A DNA stretch of 10,214 nt from Brachionus plicatilis. Taxonomy: Eukaryota; Rotifera; Eurotatoria; Ploima; Brachionidae. Both the position numbers and the translations under genes were made by a program. The DNA is taken from the NCBI GenBank assembly GCA_010279815.1, contig QEOQ01000204.1, forward strand, positions 546,039 through 556,252. The letters run 5' to 3'. The notes below the pieces were generated by a model. The model was not told the origin of the DNA, ran no database searches, and was given only the letters and a program-made list of their open reading frames with translations. Below are positions 1-8,493 of this stretch, piece by piece (position 1 is the first letter of the stretch; each line of letters starts with the position of its first letter).

Positions 1-19
1 GATTTTCTAACCTGTTGAG

Positions 20-37
20 TTATTATTATTATTATTA
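20..37. repeat. (TTA)6 microsatellite
   Basis: Six uninterrupted TTA units are read directly from the sequence. This is an ordinary trinucleotide microsatellite in AT-rich DNA. It sits just left of a short GC-rich patch. Confidence 0.9.
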
Positions 38-49
38 GTGTTGGCATCC

Positions 50-81
50 GGTCGTCCGCCTACAAGACCGGTCTCATATTT
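50..81 (+). repeat. GC-rich dispersed repeat, copy A
   Basis: A 32-base GC-elevated patch stands out from the AT-rich surroundings. It carries the palindrome GACCGGTC, and CCGGTC at 48-53 pairs with GACCGG at 66-71. Aligned by eye with the reverse complement of 3600-3630, 22 of 32 columns match with one gap. Most mismatches are C/T changes, as expected if CpG sites decayed in two old copies of one repeat. The element's full length and family are unknown. Confidence 0.35.
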
Positions 82-120
82 ATTTTGGATCAAGAAACAA
101 ATTATATAAAATATTAAATT

Positions 121-618
121 GATTTGTACATGGTGTTTTTTTCGTCTTTTGATGAAATTTTAATACAATTTGGAAAAAGTATGAAAATAATTCGATGCTT
201 CAAATTAATTTTTTTAAAAAATTAAATGGGGTTAATTTTGCGATTTTATTACATTGAAATTAAATAGATTGAATCAAACATGATATATTTAGTTTTTATA
301 ATGCAGATTTTATTTAATCATAGCAATATTTAAATAAATTGTTATCTACTGGAAAAGACATCTTTTAAAAAAAACATCCATCAAAAAAGTGAAAAAAAAA
401 CCTGGTCTAAATAAAATGACGAGAGTTTTTTTACATGATAAAGGATGTTTAATAATAATCAAATGGCATAATGTTAATGTGTCAAAAACAAATTCTATCT
501 TTTATGATAAATTTGGTCCTTCACATCAGATATTGTTTTTTAACCTCTTTGATGAAGTATTTTTTCAAAGGATACCATTTGAAATACCAAAATAAATAAT
601 AGTTTAAAAAATGTTAAT
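121..618 (+). pseudogene. Decayed piggyBac-like transposase fragment (tentative)
   Basis: Two open segments carry motifs in the order expected for the C-terminal half of a piggyBac-type DDE transposase, which cuts and pastes DNA at TTAA sites. Segment one (121-225) begins D-L-Y-M-V-F-F-S-S, then has an E-I-L and, about 17 residues on, K-I-I-R-C. This resembles the family's DN(F/Y)FTS aspartate motif followed by GT(I/V)R. Segment two (open from 338 to a stop at 593-595) has a basic run, then CLIIIKWHNVNV, resembling the family's hydrophobic-KWxDNxxV strand, and ends with IPFEIPK, resembling the VPxP motif. After a one-base shift, 592-618 reads NNSLKNVN, a degraded match to YNxxMGGVD. From KW to this motif is about 50 residues, normal for the family. 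From FFSS to KW is about 108 residues, where about 60 is usual, so an insertion is likely. There is no intact frame, and the 5' half would lie outside the window. The similarity is weak and judged by eye. Confidence 0.42.
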
Positions 619-1569
619 TAAAAAAAATCAGAAATTTCCTTTAAAATAATAATTTTACCCAACAATAATTATTATCATTTTTTATAAACTAATTTTTGAC
701 CTGTAGAACTAGTAATAACGAGAAAAATGCTAAGTGGCTGTTAACGGATCACATGTTTTCAGGATAATGATAAGGCCTTGATCTTCCGACCACTATTTAT
801 GAAAGATAATTAAGCATTATCACAGAAAAAGAAACGGTCATCTAGATCTTTTTTTATAAAAGCTCATAGCTGAAAAACTTTTTTTTTGAGAAAATTCTTC
901 AATCTTAAAGAATTGATACTTATAGCACGCCGTTATGTTGATAATCAAAATCTATACATTCTTATGAAAATTTCATATGAAAAATACAAATTTATTTTAG
1001 AGTTCTTGGTCAAAATTTATCTTTATTTATTTTTACTTTCAACTAAGACAATTTTTATTTAATTATTGTAAGAAAATAAAACCGTCAGATGGTCAAATAA
1101 ATATAAGTAAATCTGCAATGTTAGAATCCGGTGACTACGAAGTTTCATACTTATATAGAAATTGTTTTATTGTCCTTTGTGGACAAGGATCAAAACTTTC
1201 AAATGAAAGAAGCCTTTCTGATTCCTTTAAAATTGGAGAATAGCTTAATATCTTAAAAGAAACCATAAAATGAAAAAATGATAAAATTTAATTTATTTTA
1301 AATTAAGCTATCATATCTTAGATTTATTTGCTTCTGTATATTAAAATTCTAATAAAAATTTTATAGGTTTTACATTTTTTTGGTAATTTATTCTATCATC
1401 TAGAATTTTAAATTATAAATAAAACAAAATATTTAAAATTATTCATTTTTATTTAAAATAATTTATATGAAATATTATTTTTAATGCAAAACTACTAACA
1501 AAATTTAATCCATATCACAAAACTAAATTAATGCATATTTTTTATGATTTTTTACTTCAAAAAATAAAT

Positions 1570-1795
1570 TTTACGTAAAATTACAAAATTTATCTTTTAT
1601 GGAAAAATTAATCAAAAAAATTTGAATTTTAAATCTTGCATGGAAAAATTCAAAAAAGAGTCAAAACCTAGCGACTTTTTGGTATTTTTGAAAATTGATA
1701 ATTTAACGTAAAAAACCTTCTTTATCGTTAATTATCGTAATTTTACAAAAGTCATTTTACGAATTAATGTAAAATTACATTATTTAACGTAAGAT
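1570..1795. repeat. Cluster of CGTAA/TTACG motifs with a short palindrome
   Basis: CGTAA or its complement TTACG recurs several times within about 225 bases, including the palindrome TTTTACGTAAAA near 1570-1581 and two nearly identical TTTAACGTAA sites near 1700 and 1783. One perfect inverted repeat lies inside: TAATGTAA at 1765-1772 and TTACATTA at 1775-1782, with a two-base spacer. CG is scarce in this neighbourhood, so the repeated CG-containing motif stands out. It may be the worn remains of a tandem or terminal repeat, but I cannot assign it to a family. Confidence 0.35.
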
Positions 1796-2535
1796 ATCGC
1801 CAGATTCTCCCAGCAAATCAGTACTGTATACTTTATATTTTTAAGAATACAAATAAAAAATATGAAATTTTTTATTCACAAATATACTTAAACAAATAAA
1901 TTTTATTTGAATTGATTAAAATTAAAAAAAAATAATGAATTTTGATAAATTTTTTAAAAGAACTTTATTTTTCGCAAAATTTTTATTTTTAAAAATTTTC
2001 TTTTGATTCTAATAAATTAATTAATTTTTGAAAATCCAATGATTTGACTTTATTTTAAAAAAGTTCATAAAGTTAAACATTTTAGCAATTTTTTTGCTTA
2101 TGACCAATTATTAAAATAAAACCAGAGTTTTTTTTTGAGGGATTTCTTTTAGCCTGTAAATTCTTGATAAAAATTCAAAAACAAAAAAATTTATACAAAA
2201 ACTAATCATAACCAGGGTTTTTAGTTAATTATTTGTGATAGATGAATAATCATTAATAAAGCTTTATAACGTTTCGATGCGAGTTTCTATTCTTATTTTA
2301 TTTACTATCTTGATACATTAGGGATATCATTTTTTATTTCAATTTAATTGAACCTTAAATCTATCTATCAATATATAAAATTATTGCTCAGAGAATAAAT
2401 TTGACAAAGGAGAATTAGATCAAATAAAGTTTCATTATCAAAAGGTTTAGTATCTCTCTTGCCTTAAGCAATTGTAATTGAGACGCATTTCAATGTTAAA
2501 TTTTGACCCATCGTTACGGTTTTTTGCCCCTGCTC

Positions 2536-2549
2536 TATAAATGACGTCA
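2536..2549 (+). promoter_or_regulatory. TATA-like box abutting a CRE-like palindrome
   Basis: TATAAAT at 2536-2542 runs directly into the perfect palindrome TGACGTCA at 2542-2549, which is the consensus site for CREB/ATF-type bZIP factors. The surrounding 2500-2620 is richer in GC than its neighbours. No open reading frame or transcript can be recognised on either side, so this is a motif match that could be chance. Confidence 0.15.
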
Positions 2550-3570
2550 AAGTCAAAATTTCCTAACCTTATAATCCATCTCACCAGCCGAGGTGCTGGG
2601 TTTTAAATGTTTATAGTAAAATAAATTATAAGGACTCGAACTGGCTTTATTTTAACTAAACAAAAAAATTAAATAAAAAAATTAACAAATCATTAATCCA
2701 AAACTAATAGATCAAAGAAACTGAAAAACTCATAATCTTCATAACTGAAAAGCATAACAATAAATTACAATATTAAACATTAAAGTCCATGGCCTAGCAA
2801 AAGTACTAAAGAAAGTATTACTAAAATTTAACATCGAAATGGGTCCCAATTACACAATGCCCTAAATATGCTACCTACAAAACGTGAAATTAATCTTTTT
2901 TTTGAATAAATCACAATTGCTATTGAATCAAAAAATTTAATATATATTTTTTTATGCCAATTTCACTAGGAAAATATATTTTGCCTATTCTGTTTATCTA
3001 CGATAATATACATGATACCATAAGCAAGTGAACAAGATGGGTGAAAAGTTGAAAAATTTTAATTTAATTTCTAGGCTTGATTATATTCAATTTTTCTTTA
3101 ATAACTTAAGAAGTTTTATTCTAAAACTAAAAATGATAATAAGAAAATTTAAATTGCCTTTTAAATAAATTCTTTTAGGCTTCAAAATCGATTCGATCTT
3201 TATCGAAAATTTTATTTTTTCAAAAATCTGTTTGCCATACTTAACTTATTTAGTGGGACTTGCAGATGTTTTAAATAAGAAAAGCTCATTTTTTCTCAAA
3301 AAAATAATAAAATTAAATAATTTATGTTGGAGATTTTCTTTAGATAATAAAAATAAATAAATTTTATTAATTACCTATTAATTAAAAATATAATGATCGG
3401 TTTTTCAATAATAACGTTAATCTTGTGTAGCTCAAAAAATTTGATTAACTTCCAATATTTGAATTTCAGATAAATTATATTAAATGTAAGTTTTGAATAT
3501 GCGTATGCAATTAAGAGATTACCTTGGATATTCGTATTCATTTAATTTCTTTATTTAAAGTCTAAAGTAG

Positions 3571-3657
3571 TGCTGAGAGGCGGTTCAACCTGGCCGGCCA
3601 AATGTACGACCAGTCTTAAAACGAACGGCCACTTTGACGGTCAGACAAAATCAGCGG
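3571..3657. other. GC-rich island with repeat copy B
   Basis: Roughly half of these bases are G or C, with sharp edges against AT-rich flanks. The island holds the 8-bp palindrome GGCCGGCC at 3592-3599 and several CG dinucleotides. Bases 3600-3630, read on the minus strand, align with 50-81 (22 of 32 columns), so the island may be part of an old dispersed repeat. GGTTCAACC at 3583-3591 resembles a tRNA T-loop or SINE B-box, but the flanking bases do not pair into a T-stem. No open frame of useful length covers it. Confidence 0.45.
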
Positions 3658-4233
3658 CAAAATATTTTAAAAAATGAATTTTTTTCCATTTAGAATTTTT
3701 CAAATGTGTTCCTCTCCATATTAAATATCAGGGTCTGAGTCAGTTGTTTAAAATTTTGAAAATATTTTATCACTTTTTTTATGACCAATTCATTAATTTC
3801 CTTAATAAACTCATAATTTTGAATTGAAAAATTTGTCAAACTTTAACAAACCCAATTCTAAATGAATGATATTTCGATAAAAAAATTAATTTTTTATATC
3901 ATTTTACGTTAATTAAATAAAAGCTTTTAAACACAAAAAAAGAACCAAATGACTCGTTGCTGTTTCTAGAATTAAAATGTTTTTTTTACTTTTATAAAAT
4001 TCAGCTCAAAAATTTTAATCAAAACAATACCCAAAAGTCGAAAAGCAGGTATGGGACAAAAAATATTAATGATTCAAAAAAAATGTTTCTAAATTAAATT
4101 ACAATCATTAGGTGGAATTCGTGTAAAAATCAATTTTCCTTACACTAATTATAATTCATGTTTTGGCATATTTTGTTCAATTTCATCAATCTTTTCAGCA
4201 ATTAAGTAACAAAGTAACAAAGATCAATTTTTA
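3658..4233. other. AT-rich spacer
   Basis: No gene or RNA is recognisable on either strand. The stretch is homopolymeric A/T runs with a weak palindrome, AAAAAATTAATTTTTT, near 3881-3896. Confidence 0.6.
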
Positions 4234-4305
4234 GAAGTAATAATAATAATAATTATTAAAGATACCATAATAATTATTATTATGGTATCTTTAATTTTTT
4301 ACTTC
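4234..4305. repeat. Long hairpin: perfect 41-bp palindrome with outer arms
   Basis: Bases 4255-4295 form a perfect palindrome of two 20-base arms around a single central T (4275). The arms contain GATACC and GGTATC, so this is not just A/T runs. Outside it, GAAGTAA (4234-4240) and TTACTTC (4299-4305) also pair. The left side has gained a (TAA)n stretch (4238-4250) that bulges out. Pairing may continue imperfectly into TTAG on the left and CTAA on the right. Transcribed, it would fold into a strong stem. It lies about 230 bases beyond the stop codon of the minus-strand dispanin gene and beyond its likely poly(A) signal. It could be a tiny foldback element of MITE type or a structured 3' flank. 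Confidence 0.8.
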
Positions 4306-4324
4306 TCCCTAAAGGAGGTTAATT

Positions 4325-4350
4325 ATAAATAAATAAAAATAAATAAATTA
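4325..4350. repeat. (TAAA)n low-complexity tract
   Basis: A run of imperfect TAAA units is read directly from the sequence. It contains AATAAA on the plus strand, but there is no plus-strand gene upstream for it to serve. Confidence 0.7.
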
Positions 4351-4373
4351 AAAAAAAAACTGGATATTAGAAA

Positions 4374-4379
4374 TTTATT
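4374..4379 (-). terminator. Candidate poly(A) signal of the dispanin gene
   Basis: TTTATT on the plus strand is AATAAA on the minus strand, about 160 bases downstream of the dispanin stop codon. It is the only canonical hexamer I see in that short 3' flank. In AT-rich DNA the hexamer is common by chance, so its use is inferred from position. Confidence 0.45.
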
Positions 4380-4538
4380 TTTGCAATCAATTCAAGGATA
4401 TTAACAAGAATGCTTTATAAAATTTGGATGAATAACGCAACGAATAAGAGTTATAATTTGAGAATGTTTAGAAGTGTTTGACAACTAATACAATTAAAAA
4501 AAAATAAATGCAACTTATAATTTAAAATTAAATTTTAT

Positions 4539-5123
4539 CTATCCATTAGTTCTTGGCCATTGATCCATGGCAAAAAATGCAGTCAAAATCCAAGCAACTC
4601 CCAAACAAAAAGATACGACACAAAGTGCATAAGCTCGATTGTTAAGTTTTTTTGCTTCATCTATGAATCCATCTTTAAATTTTGTTCTTGCTTTAAATGC
4701 TAGACCAAATGCAATTATTCCTGTAGGAAAAAACAACAGTACCGCAAGAGCAGCCACCCATCTCCAGTCATAAAGCCGTCTTGGAGCGTTGGGATTATAT
4801 TTTTGTCTACGACTAACCGTATTCATCGTACTGGCTCTGGAGGCATGGGATGCCGAGGTTTTGATTGTGTGAGTGCTTGTGTACAAGGGATTGGTCGGTC
4901 TGATTTGAGGGTATTCACTATAGGTAAATTTGGATATTTTGGAGGGTGTTGATCCAATTGACCGATTGTCTTGTTGGTCAAATGCTGCATCGCCGATGCT
5001 AGATTCTCTACCTGAGTATATGCCAAGTCCGGGAGCCTCTTGTAGCCGAATATTTGGTCTAATGTTTTGACCAACATAACTGTTTTGATTATTTGGTGTA
5101 TTGTCTTGTTCGTATCTGTTCAT
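4539..5123 (-). CDS. CD225/dispanin-family two-pass membrane protein
   Basis: This single-exon gene encodes 194 residues. Residues 1-114 form a low-complexity, Ser/Thr/Asn/Gln-rich tail that is probably disordered and cytosolic. Residues 115-190 match the CD225/dispanin domain (IFITM, PRRT, SYNDIG1 and TRARG1 relatives): a first hydrophobic segment at about 121-143 with the P-x-G-I core (P133, G135), a basic loop (KAR at 144-146), then D151-G152, A157 and A164 in the family's spacing, and a second hydrophobic segment at about 164-186. C168 and C173 lie within or near the second segment and might be acylated. Vertebrate relatives act in vesicle fusion, virus restriction, synapse and glucose-transporter trafficking; the job here cannot be deduced. 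The start is well supported: an in-frame TAG (5130-5132) lies two codons upstream, and A is at -3. The nearest gene upstream is METTL22, 1.85 kb away on the same strand, so the two are probably transcribed separately. The family is confident; the ortholog is not. Confidence 0.9.
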   Translation of the reverse strand: MNRYEQDNTPNNQNSYVGQNIRPNIRLQEAPGLGIYSGRESSIGDAAFDQQDNRSIGSTPSKISKFTYSEYPQIRPTNPLYTSTHTIKTSASHASRASTMNTVSRRQKYNPNAPRRLYDWRWVAALAVLLFFPTGIIAFGLAFKARTKFKDGFIDEAKKLNNRAYALCVVSFCLGVAWILTAFFAMDQWPRTNG

Positions 5124-6842
5124 TTTTTTCTACTATTCAAAATATTAGCATGATTTATCTAAAATTTTTGAAAATATTTTAGCAAGATTTCGACACAAGT
5201 TAAACTTAAATTAGTTCAAAAAAATAAAAGAATTAAATTCAAAATCGGTCAATAGATTCATTCTAGAAAATATAGTGTCTAAAAATTTTGTGCTCGGACT
5301 CAATCATAAATTATGTTTGAATGAGAAAAAAAGGTAGATTCGTCATCATTTATACAAAAAAAAAATTGAAATAGGTCATTCATCTAAAATTTACATTAAA
5401 ATGGCCAATGGAGAATATTTTATTGTGTCTTTATAAACAAATCGAACGACTACTTTAAATTTTTTTTGTTGATTATTTTATGCACAATAAGATTATAATG
5501 CACAAAAATAAATCTATAAATTTTAATTGACTGTAAAAACTGATAAAAATTAATACCTTGAATACACTGAAAAACTTGAAGAATTTTAAATTAAAATTTA
5601 TCAACTTTTTGACTATCCAGAAATTTTGTTTTTAACAGTCTCTATCTTATTTATTCACATGAATCAAATGAAAAATCCATGTTATGCTGGTCAGCTAAAA
5701 TATTATCTTTTTAAAATTATAATTTAATTATTTTTAAAAAATTTTCCCATGAAGTAATAAAAAATTTTGAATTATTTTAGATTGCACATATCATCATAAC
5801 TTTTATCAATCGATTTTAAACAACCTAGATTTACAAACATCCAAATTTGCGGATATCAGAGTCAATTTTATTACAAATCAGCATAAGTAAAATTAACCTT
5901 CAAAGTGCTGTTAGCCTTAGGACAATGCTAAGGATCGCACATTTACACTTCAACACTCAAAGCTGGACTGATTTTGATTAAAAATTTTCAAAAATAAATT
6001 TAATAATTCACAATTAAGAAATTCGGTATTTTTAACTCTCCTAAATTTAAATAATTTGTGTTTTGAAGAATAGTTTTTTTAAAAGTAAATTTAAATGTCA
6101 GTTTGACTACCGTTTTTCTGCATTGAACTATGAATCTTCAAAGTATTGATGAACGGATCTTGAAAGTAAAATAGCAAAAAATTGGTCTAAAGAAAAAAAA
6201 TAAAACTTACATAGTTCAATTTTATTTGAATGGGAAAATTTAAAAATAAAGCACATTTTTAAATTCTTACTATGTTTAAGAAGATAAAAAGCTAGCAGTA
6301 AATTAAAAGTTTATTTTGAAAAATTTTAAATTTTCAAATTAATCTAGGCATTGATTTTAATCGTCTTGAATAATCGTAAATAACTCTGAGTATCAATGAT
6401 CATTCTTTTGGCCTGTAAAACTAAATAATCAAGGGCTGAAATATCACATGTCGAACATAAATTTCAGTAAATTTAAAAATAAGCTTGGCAAAATCAAATA
6501 AAGTCTTAGGATTAAAATTTTACTATAAAAAATTTGTCATCTGCAATAAAGACCGAAAAATTTACAAGAGTTTGGTAACAGAAGTTCTCCATCTATTTGG
6601 CAAATAAAGAATTAATGAGTATTTATCAGTAAACAAAAGTTATATTACTTTTCTACTTATTCCAAGTATTTAACCAAACAAACTTTAAGTAAATGTGACT
6701 TTTCCATTAAAAAGAAATAAAAATTTTTTTTAACTTTTAAAAATTATTTAAATCACTTTGTAATATTTAAAATTTAAAATGAAATTGAATTTTAAACTTT
6801 CAAAAATCTTCAATTTATAAATATTTAACATTAAAATTTTTA
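5124..6842. other. Spacer between the two intact genes
   Basis: This AT-rich stretch holds the dispanin promoter region on its left side and the METTL22 3' flank on its right. No promoter can be fixed; a TATAAA on the minus strand (5349-5354) lies about 225 bases upstream of the dispanin ATG but is not distinctive. Plus-strand frames at 5829-5981 (50 codons) and 6461-6607 (48 codons) stay open, but neither has a family motif and such lengths are expected by chance here. A small stem-loop lies at 5905-5940. Confidence 0.55.
5905..5940. repeat. Small GC-richer stem-loop
   Basis: CCTTAG (5915-5920) pairs with CTAAGG (5928-5933) around a seven-base loop, and GTGC (5905-5908) pairs with GCAC (5937-5940) outside it. 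The stem is too short for a convincing microRNA precursor. It is noted because it is GC-richer than its surroundings. Confidence 0.4.
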
Positions 6843-6848
6843 TTTATT
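6843..6848 (-). terminator. Candidate poly(A) signal of METTL22
   Basis: TTTATT on the plus strand reads AATAAA on the minus strand, about 130 bases downstream of the METTL22 stop codon. The position fits a short 3' UTR. As elsewhere in this DNA, the hexamer alone is weak evidence. Confidence 0.4.
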
Positions 6849-6976
6849 CTTATTCTGATAGATAAGATTTAAAAAAAAATAAGATTTTTTTAAATAATTT
6901 AATTTACAACAAAAAAGTTTTTCTTAAAAATTTAAGTAATGAATATTTTTCCGTAGTTTCTTATTAAATATTGTAT

Positions 6977-7927
6977 TTATATTTTAACTAAAGCTTTTAT
7001 AACCCAAATTTCTAAATATTTAGATTTTTTGTAATTAAGATAATTGTTCAAATTGATTGTTGGAATTTGAAAAGTTTTAAATATATATCCTTTCTCTTCA
7101 TCTTCATATTCATTTAAATCATTCATGCATTTTAAGAAAAGATCAAAAGCAACATCGGTTATTGAAAGACTCACGGCATCAAAGTTAATTCGTTTTTCAT
7201 TTGCAATTATACAAATTTTTTCTTTCTTTTCTCCATTTGTAATCAGCTTGTAAACTATGTTAAAAAAATTGAGAGTAATGTCTTGATAATAAATGACATC
7301 AGCGGCCAAAAAAACACTAGCTTTCTTAAGATAATCTAAATCGAATTCATTAAAAGCATAAATCGTGCCGGTTTTTGTCAATTTATCAAATAAATTTTCA
7401 TACTGAGACCAATCAAGACTTTTGAATAAAATATTTGAACCTTTTTCATCAATTATGTCCTTTAAATTTTCCTGATTTCGTAGCCAATTTTTCTCAGCTT
7501 CTTGTACAACAAATTCAAGGTCAGTGCAAAAAACCATTTTGGCATAAAATGATGCAATATAACTAGTAATTCCCAGACCAGAACCAAGTTCAACCACTAT
7601 TTGATCTTTTATGATGTCCAGATTATTTAATAAATAATCGGAGAGAAAAAAAGCTGAACGCCAAAGCTGGAGTCCCACTTTTTCCAATTGAGTCTCAATT
7701 TCATGATCTATCAAAAGTAAATAATGCTTGTCAGGTCGTTCAGTTATCAAATCGCCGTCTTGGTCAAATGAAAATTTTGAGGGGTATTTTGAAACCGGCA
7801 AACGAAATTCGATTCGACTGGTGTATTTAGAATATTTTTGAGATACTAATTCTCTTTCTATTTCTTCTTCAATGTGAATATCCGAAGTGAATAATAATTT
7901 TGATGATAAACCACAATTTTCAGTCAT
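6977..7927 (-). CDS. METTL22: METTL22-type protein-lysine methyltransferase
   Basis: A 316-residue class I (seven-beta-strand) S-adenosylmethionine-dependent methyltransferase of the METTL21/22 group. Human METTL22 is a nuclear enzyme that methylates a lysine of the DNA/RNA-binding protein KIN17; the same role is inferred here. Landmarks: an N-terminal SDIHI (15-19) and DQDGDL (55-60), both conserved in METTL22; VGLQLWRSAFFLSDYLL (84-100) ahead of the fold; SAM-binding motif I, VVELGSGLGITS (111-122); acidic TDLE at the end of strand 2 (135-138); LDW (171-173); the active-site AADVIYYQDIT (208-218); and EKRINF (244-249), a METTL22 signature. The C-terminus LEIWVIKAL matches the family end. 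It is shorter than the human protein (about 404 residues), the difference lying in the variable acidic linker near the N-terminus. The start has A at -3, and an in-frame TAA (7946-7948) closes the frame upstream. There is no intron, although the vertebrate gene is multi-exonic. All catalytic-core motifs are intact, so the gene is probably functional. Confidence 0.95.
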   Translation of the reverse strand: MTENCGLSSKLLFTSDIHIEEEIERELVSQKYSKYTSRIEFRLPVSKYPSKFSFDQDGDLITERPDKHYLLLIDHEIETQLEKVGLQLWRSAFFLSDYLLNNLDIIKDQIVVELGSGLGITSYIASFYAKMVFCTDLEFVVQEAEKNWLRNQENLKDIIDEKGSNILFKSLDWSQYENLFDKLTKTGTIYAFNEFDLDYLKKASVFLAADVIYYQDITLNFFNIVYKLITNGEKKEKICIIANEKRINFDAVSLSITDVAFDLFLKCMNDLNEYEDEEKGYIFKTFQIPTINLNNYLNYKKSKYLEIWVIKALVKI

Positions 7928-8239
7928 TATTTTTTTAATTTTATTTTAAGAGATTTTATTATATTTTAAAATTGTTCAAGTTTTCAAAATTAAACTAACT
8001 TAAAAATAATTATAAATAAAAATTTACTTATTGCTCAATATCTTTACGTTTTTAGGTATTGTTTCTCCTAAATTAGATTATATGTTTTCTATTTTTTAAA
8101 TGATTTATTTAAAATCATTTTATTACAGTCCCTGCTGTAACGGCTTTAACATGCGTATATTTTAAATGCTTTAAAAAAAGGAAATGCACACCATCACCTT
8201 TCTTTTAAATGATATTTAAAAAATGGCTCATAAACATGT
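7928..8239. other. METTL22 upstream region with two adjacent inverted repeats
   Basis: This is presumably the METTL22 5' UTR and promoter, though no core promoter motif is distinctive. Two inverted repeats follow one another 170-215 bases upstream of the ATG: AAATGATT/AATCATTT (8098-8105 and 8113-8120, seven-base loop) and TTACAG/CTGTAA (8123-8128 and 8135-8140, six-base loop). They could be factor-binding palindromes or chance structures. Confidence 0.4.
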
Positions 8240-8493
8240 TTCTTAGAAAACTAAGGCTTAAAAAATTCAAACCCAGGGTCTATTTTTTCATAGGATTATT
8301 AATTTTTTGATAAAAATTAATAAACGAAAATTCGAGTTTTATTTTATTGTTTTATTTAATTTGAAAAATCATCAAAATTAAACATTAAAAAAATATGATT
8401 CTTAGTTGATTTAAAACAAAAAATTCAATTCTGGGGTCTGTTTGATTGTAGGATATTAATTTTTTGAAAAAAAGACACTAAAAAGAGAAAATT
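8240..8493. repeat. Diverged direct duplication, two units about 159 bp apart
   Basis: Unit one begins TTCTTAG at 8240 and unit two begins TTCTTAG at 8399. Both then share, in order and at matching spacing, AAAAAATTCAA, GGGTCT followed by T-rich bases, TAGGAT and ATTAATTTTTTGA. Homology ends clearly near 8310 and 8467 and may continue weakly to about 8335 and 8493. The shared non-A/T words make a chance match unlikely. It looks like an old tandem duplication or two copies of a short element. Confidence 0.6.

Larger units (their letters stand above)
619..3570. other. AT-rich spacer without a supported gene
   Basis: About 3 kb is dominated by A and T runs, and I find no supported gene in it. 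The most coding-like spot is 1118-1266, where short ATG-initiated frames of about 41 codons on plus (1118-1243) and 43 codons on minus (1135-1266) overlap. Frames this short arise by chance in such DNA, so I do not call them. The stretch also holds the CGTAA/TTACG motif cluster (1570-1795) and a TATA/CRE-like site (2536-2549). A hairpin CCAGC/GCTGG lies near 2584-2599. No tRNA cloverleaf, rRNA or coding exon could be supported. Confidence 0.6.

Noticed and set aside
1118..1266. Overlapping ATG-started small frames on both strands (41 and 43 codons)
   Set aside because: They are short and unrecognised, with neither strand favoured; kept only as a remark in the spacer entry.
2625..2650. A tRNA T-loop-like GTTCGAGTCC on the minus strand
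   Set aside because: The bases on either side of the loop do not pair into a T-stem, and no acceptor, D or anticodon arm can be built around it.
4823..5077. An 84-codon open frame on the minus strand inside the dispanin gene
   Set aside because: It overlaps the dispanin coding region in another frame, has no domain or membrane segment, and the dispanin frame carries clear family motifs.
5829..5981. A 50-codon plus-strand open frame with reasonable composition
   Set aside because: There is no family motif, and frames of this length are expected by chance in DNA of this composition.
6461..6607. A 48-codon plus-strand open frame preceded by an acceptor-like TTTCAG
   Set aside because: There is no start, no donor partner and no recognisable motif; the length is expected by chance.
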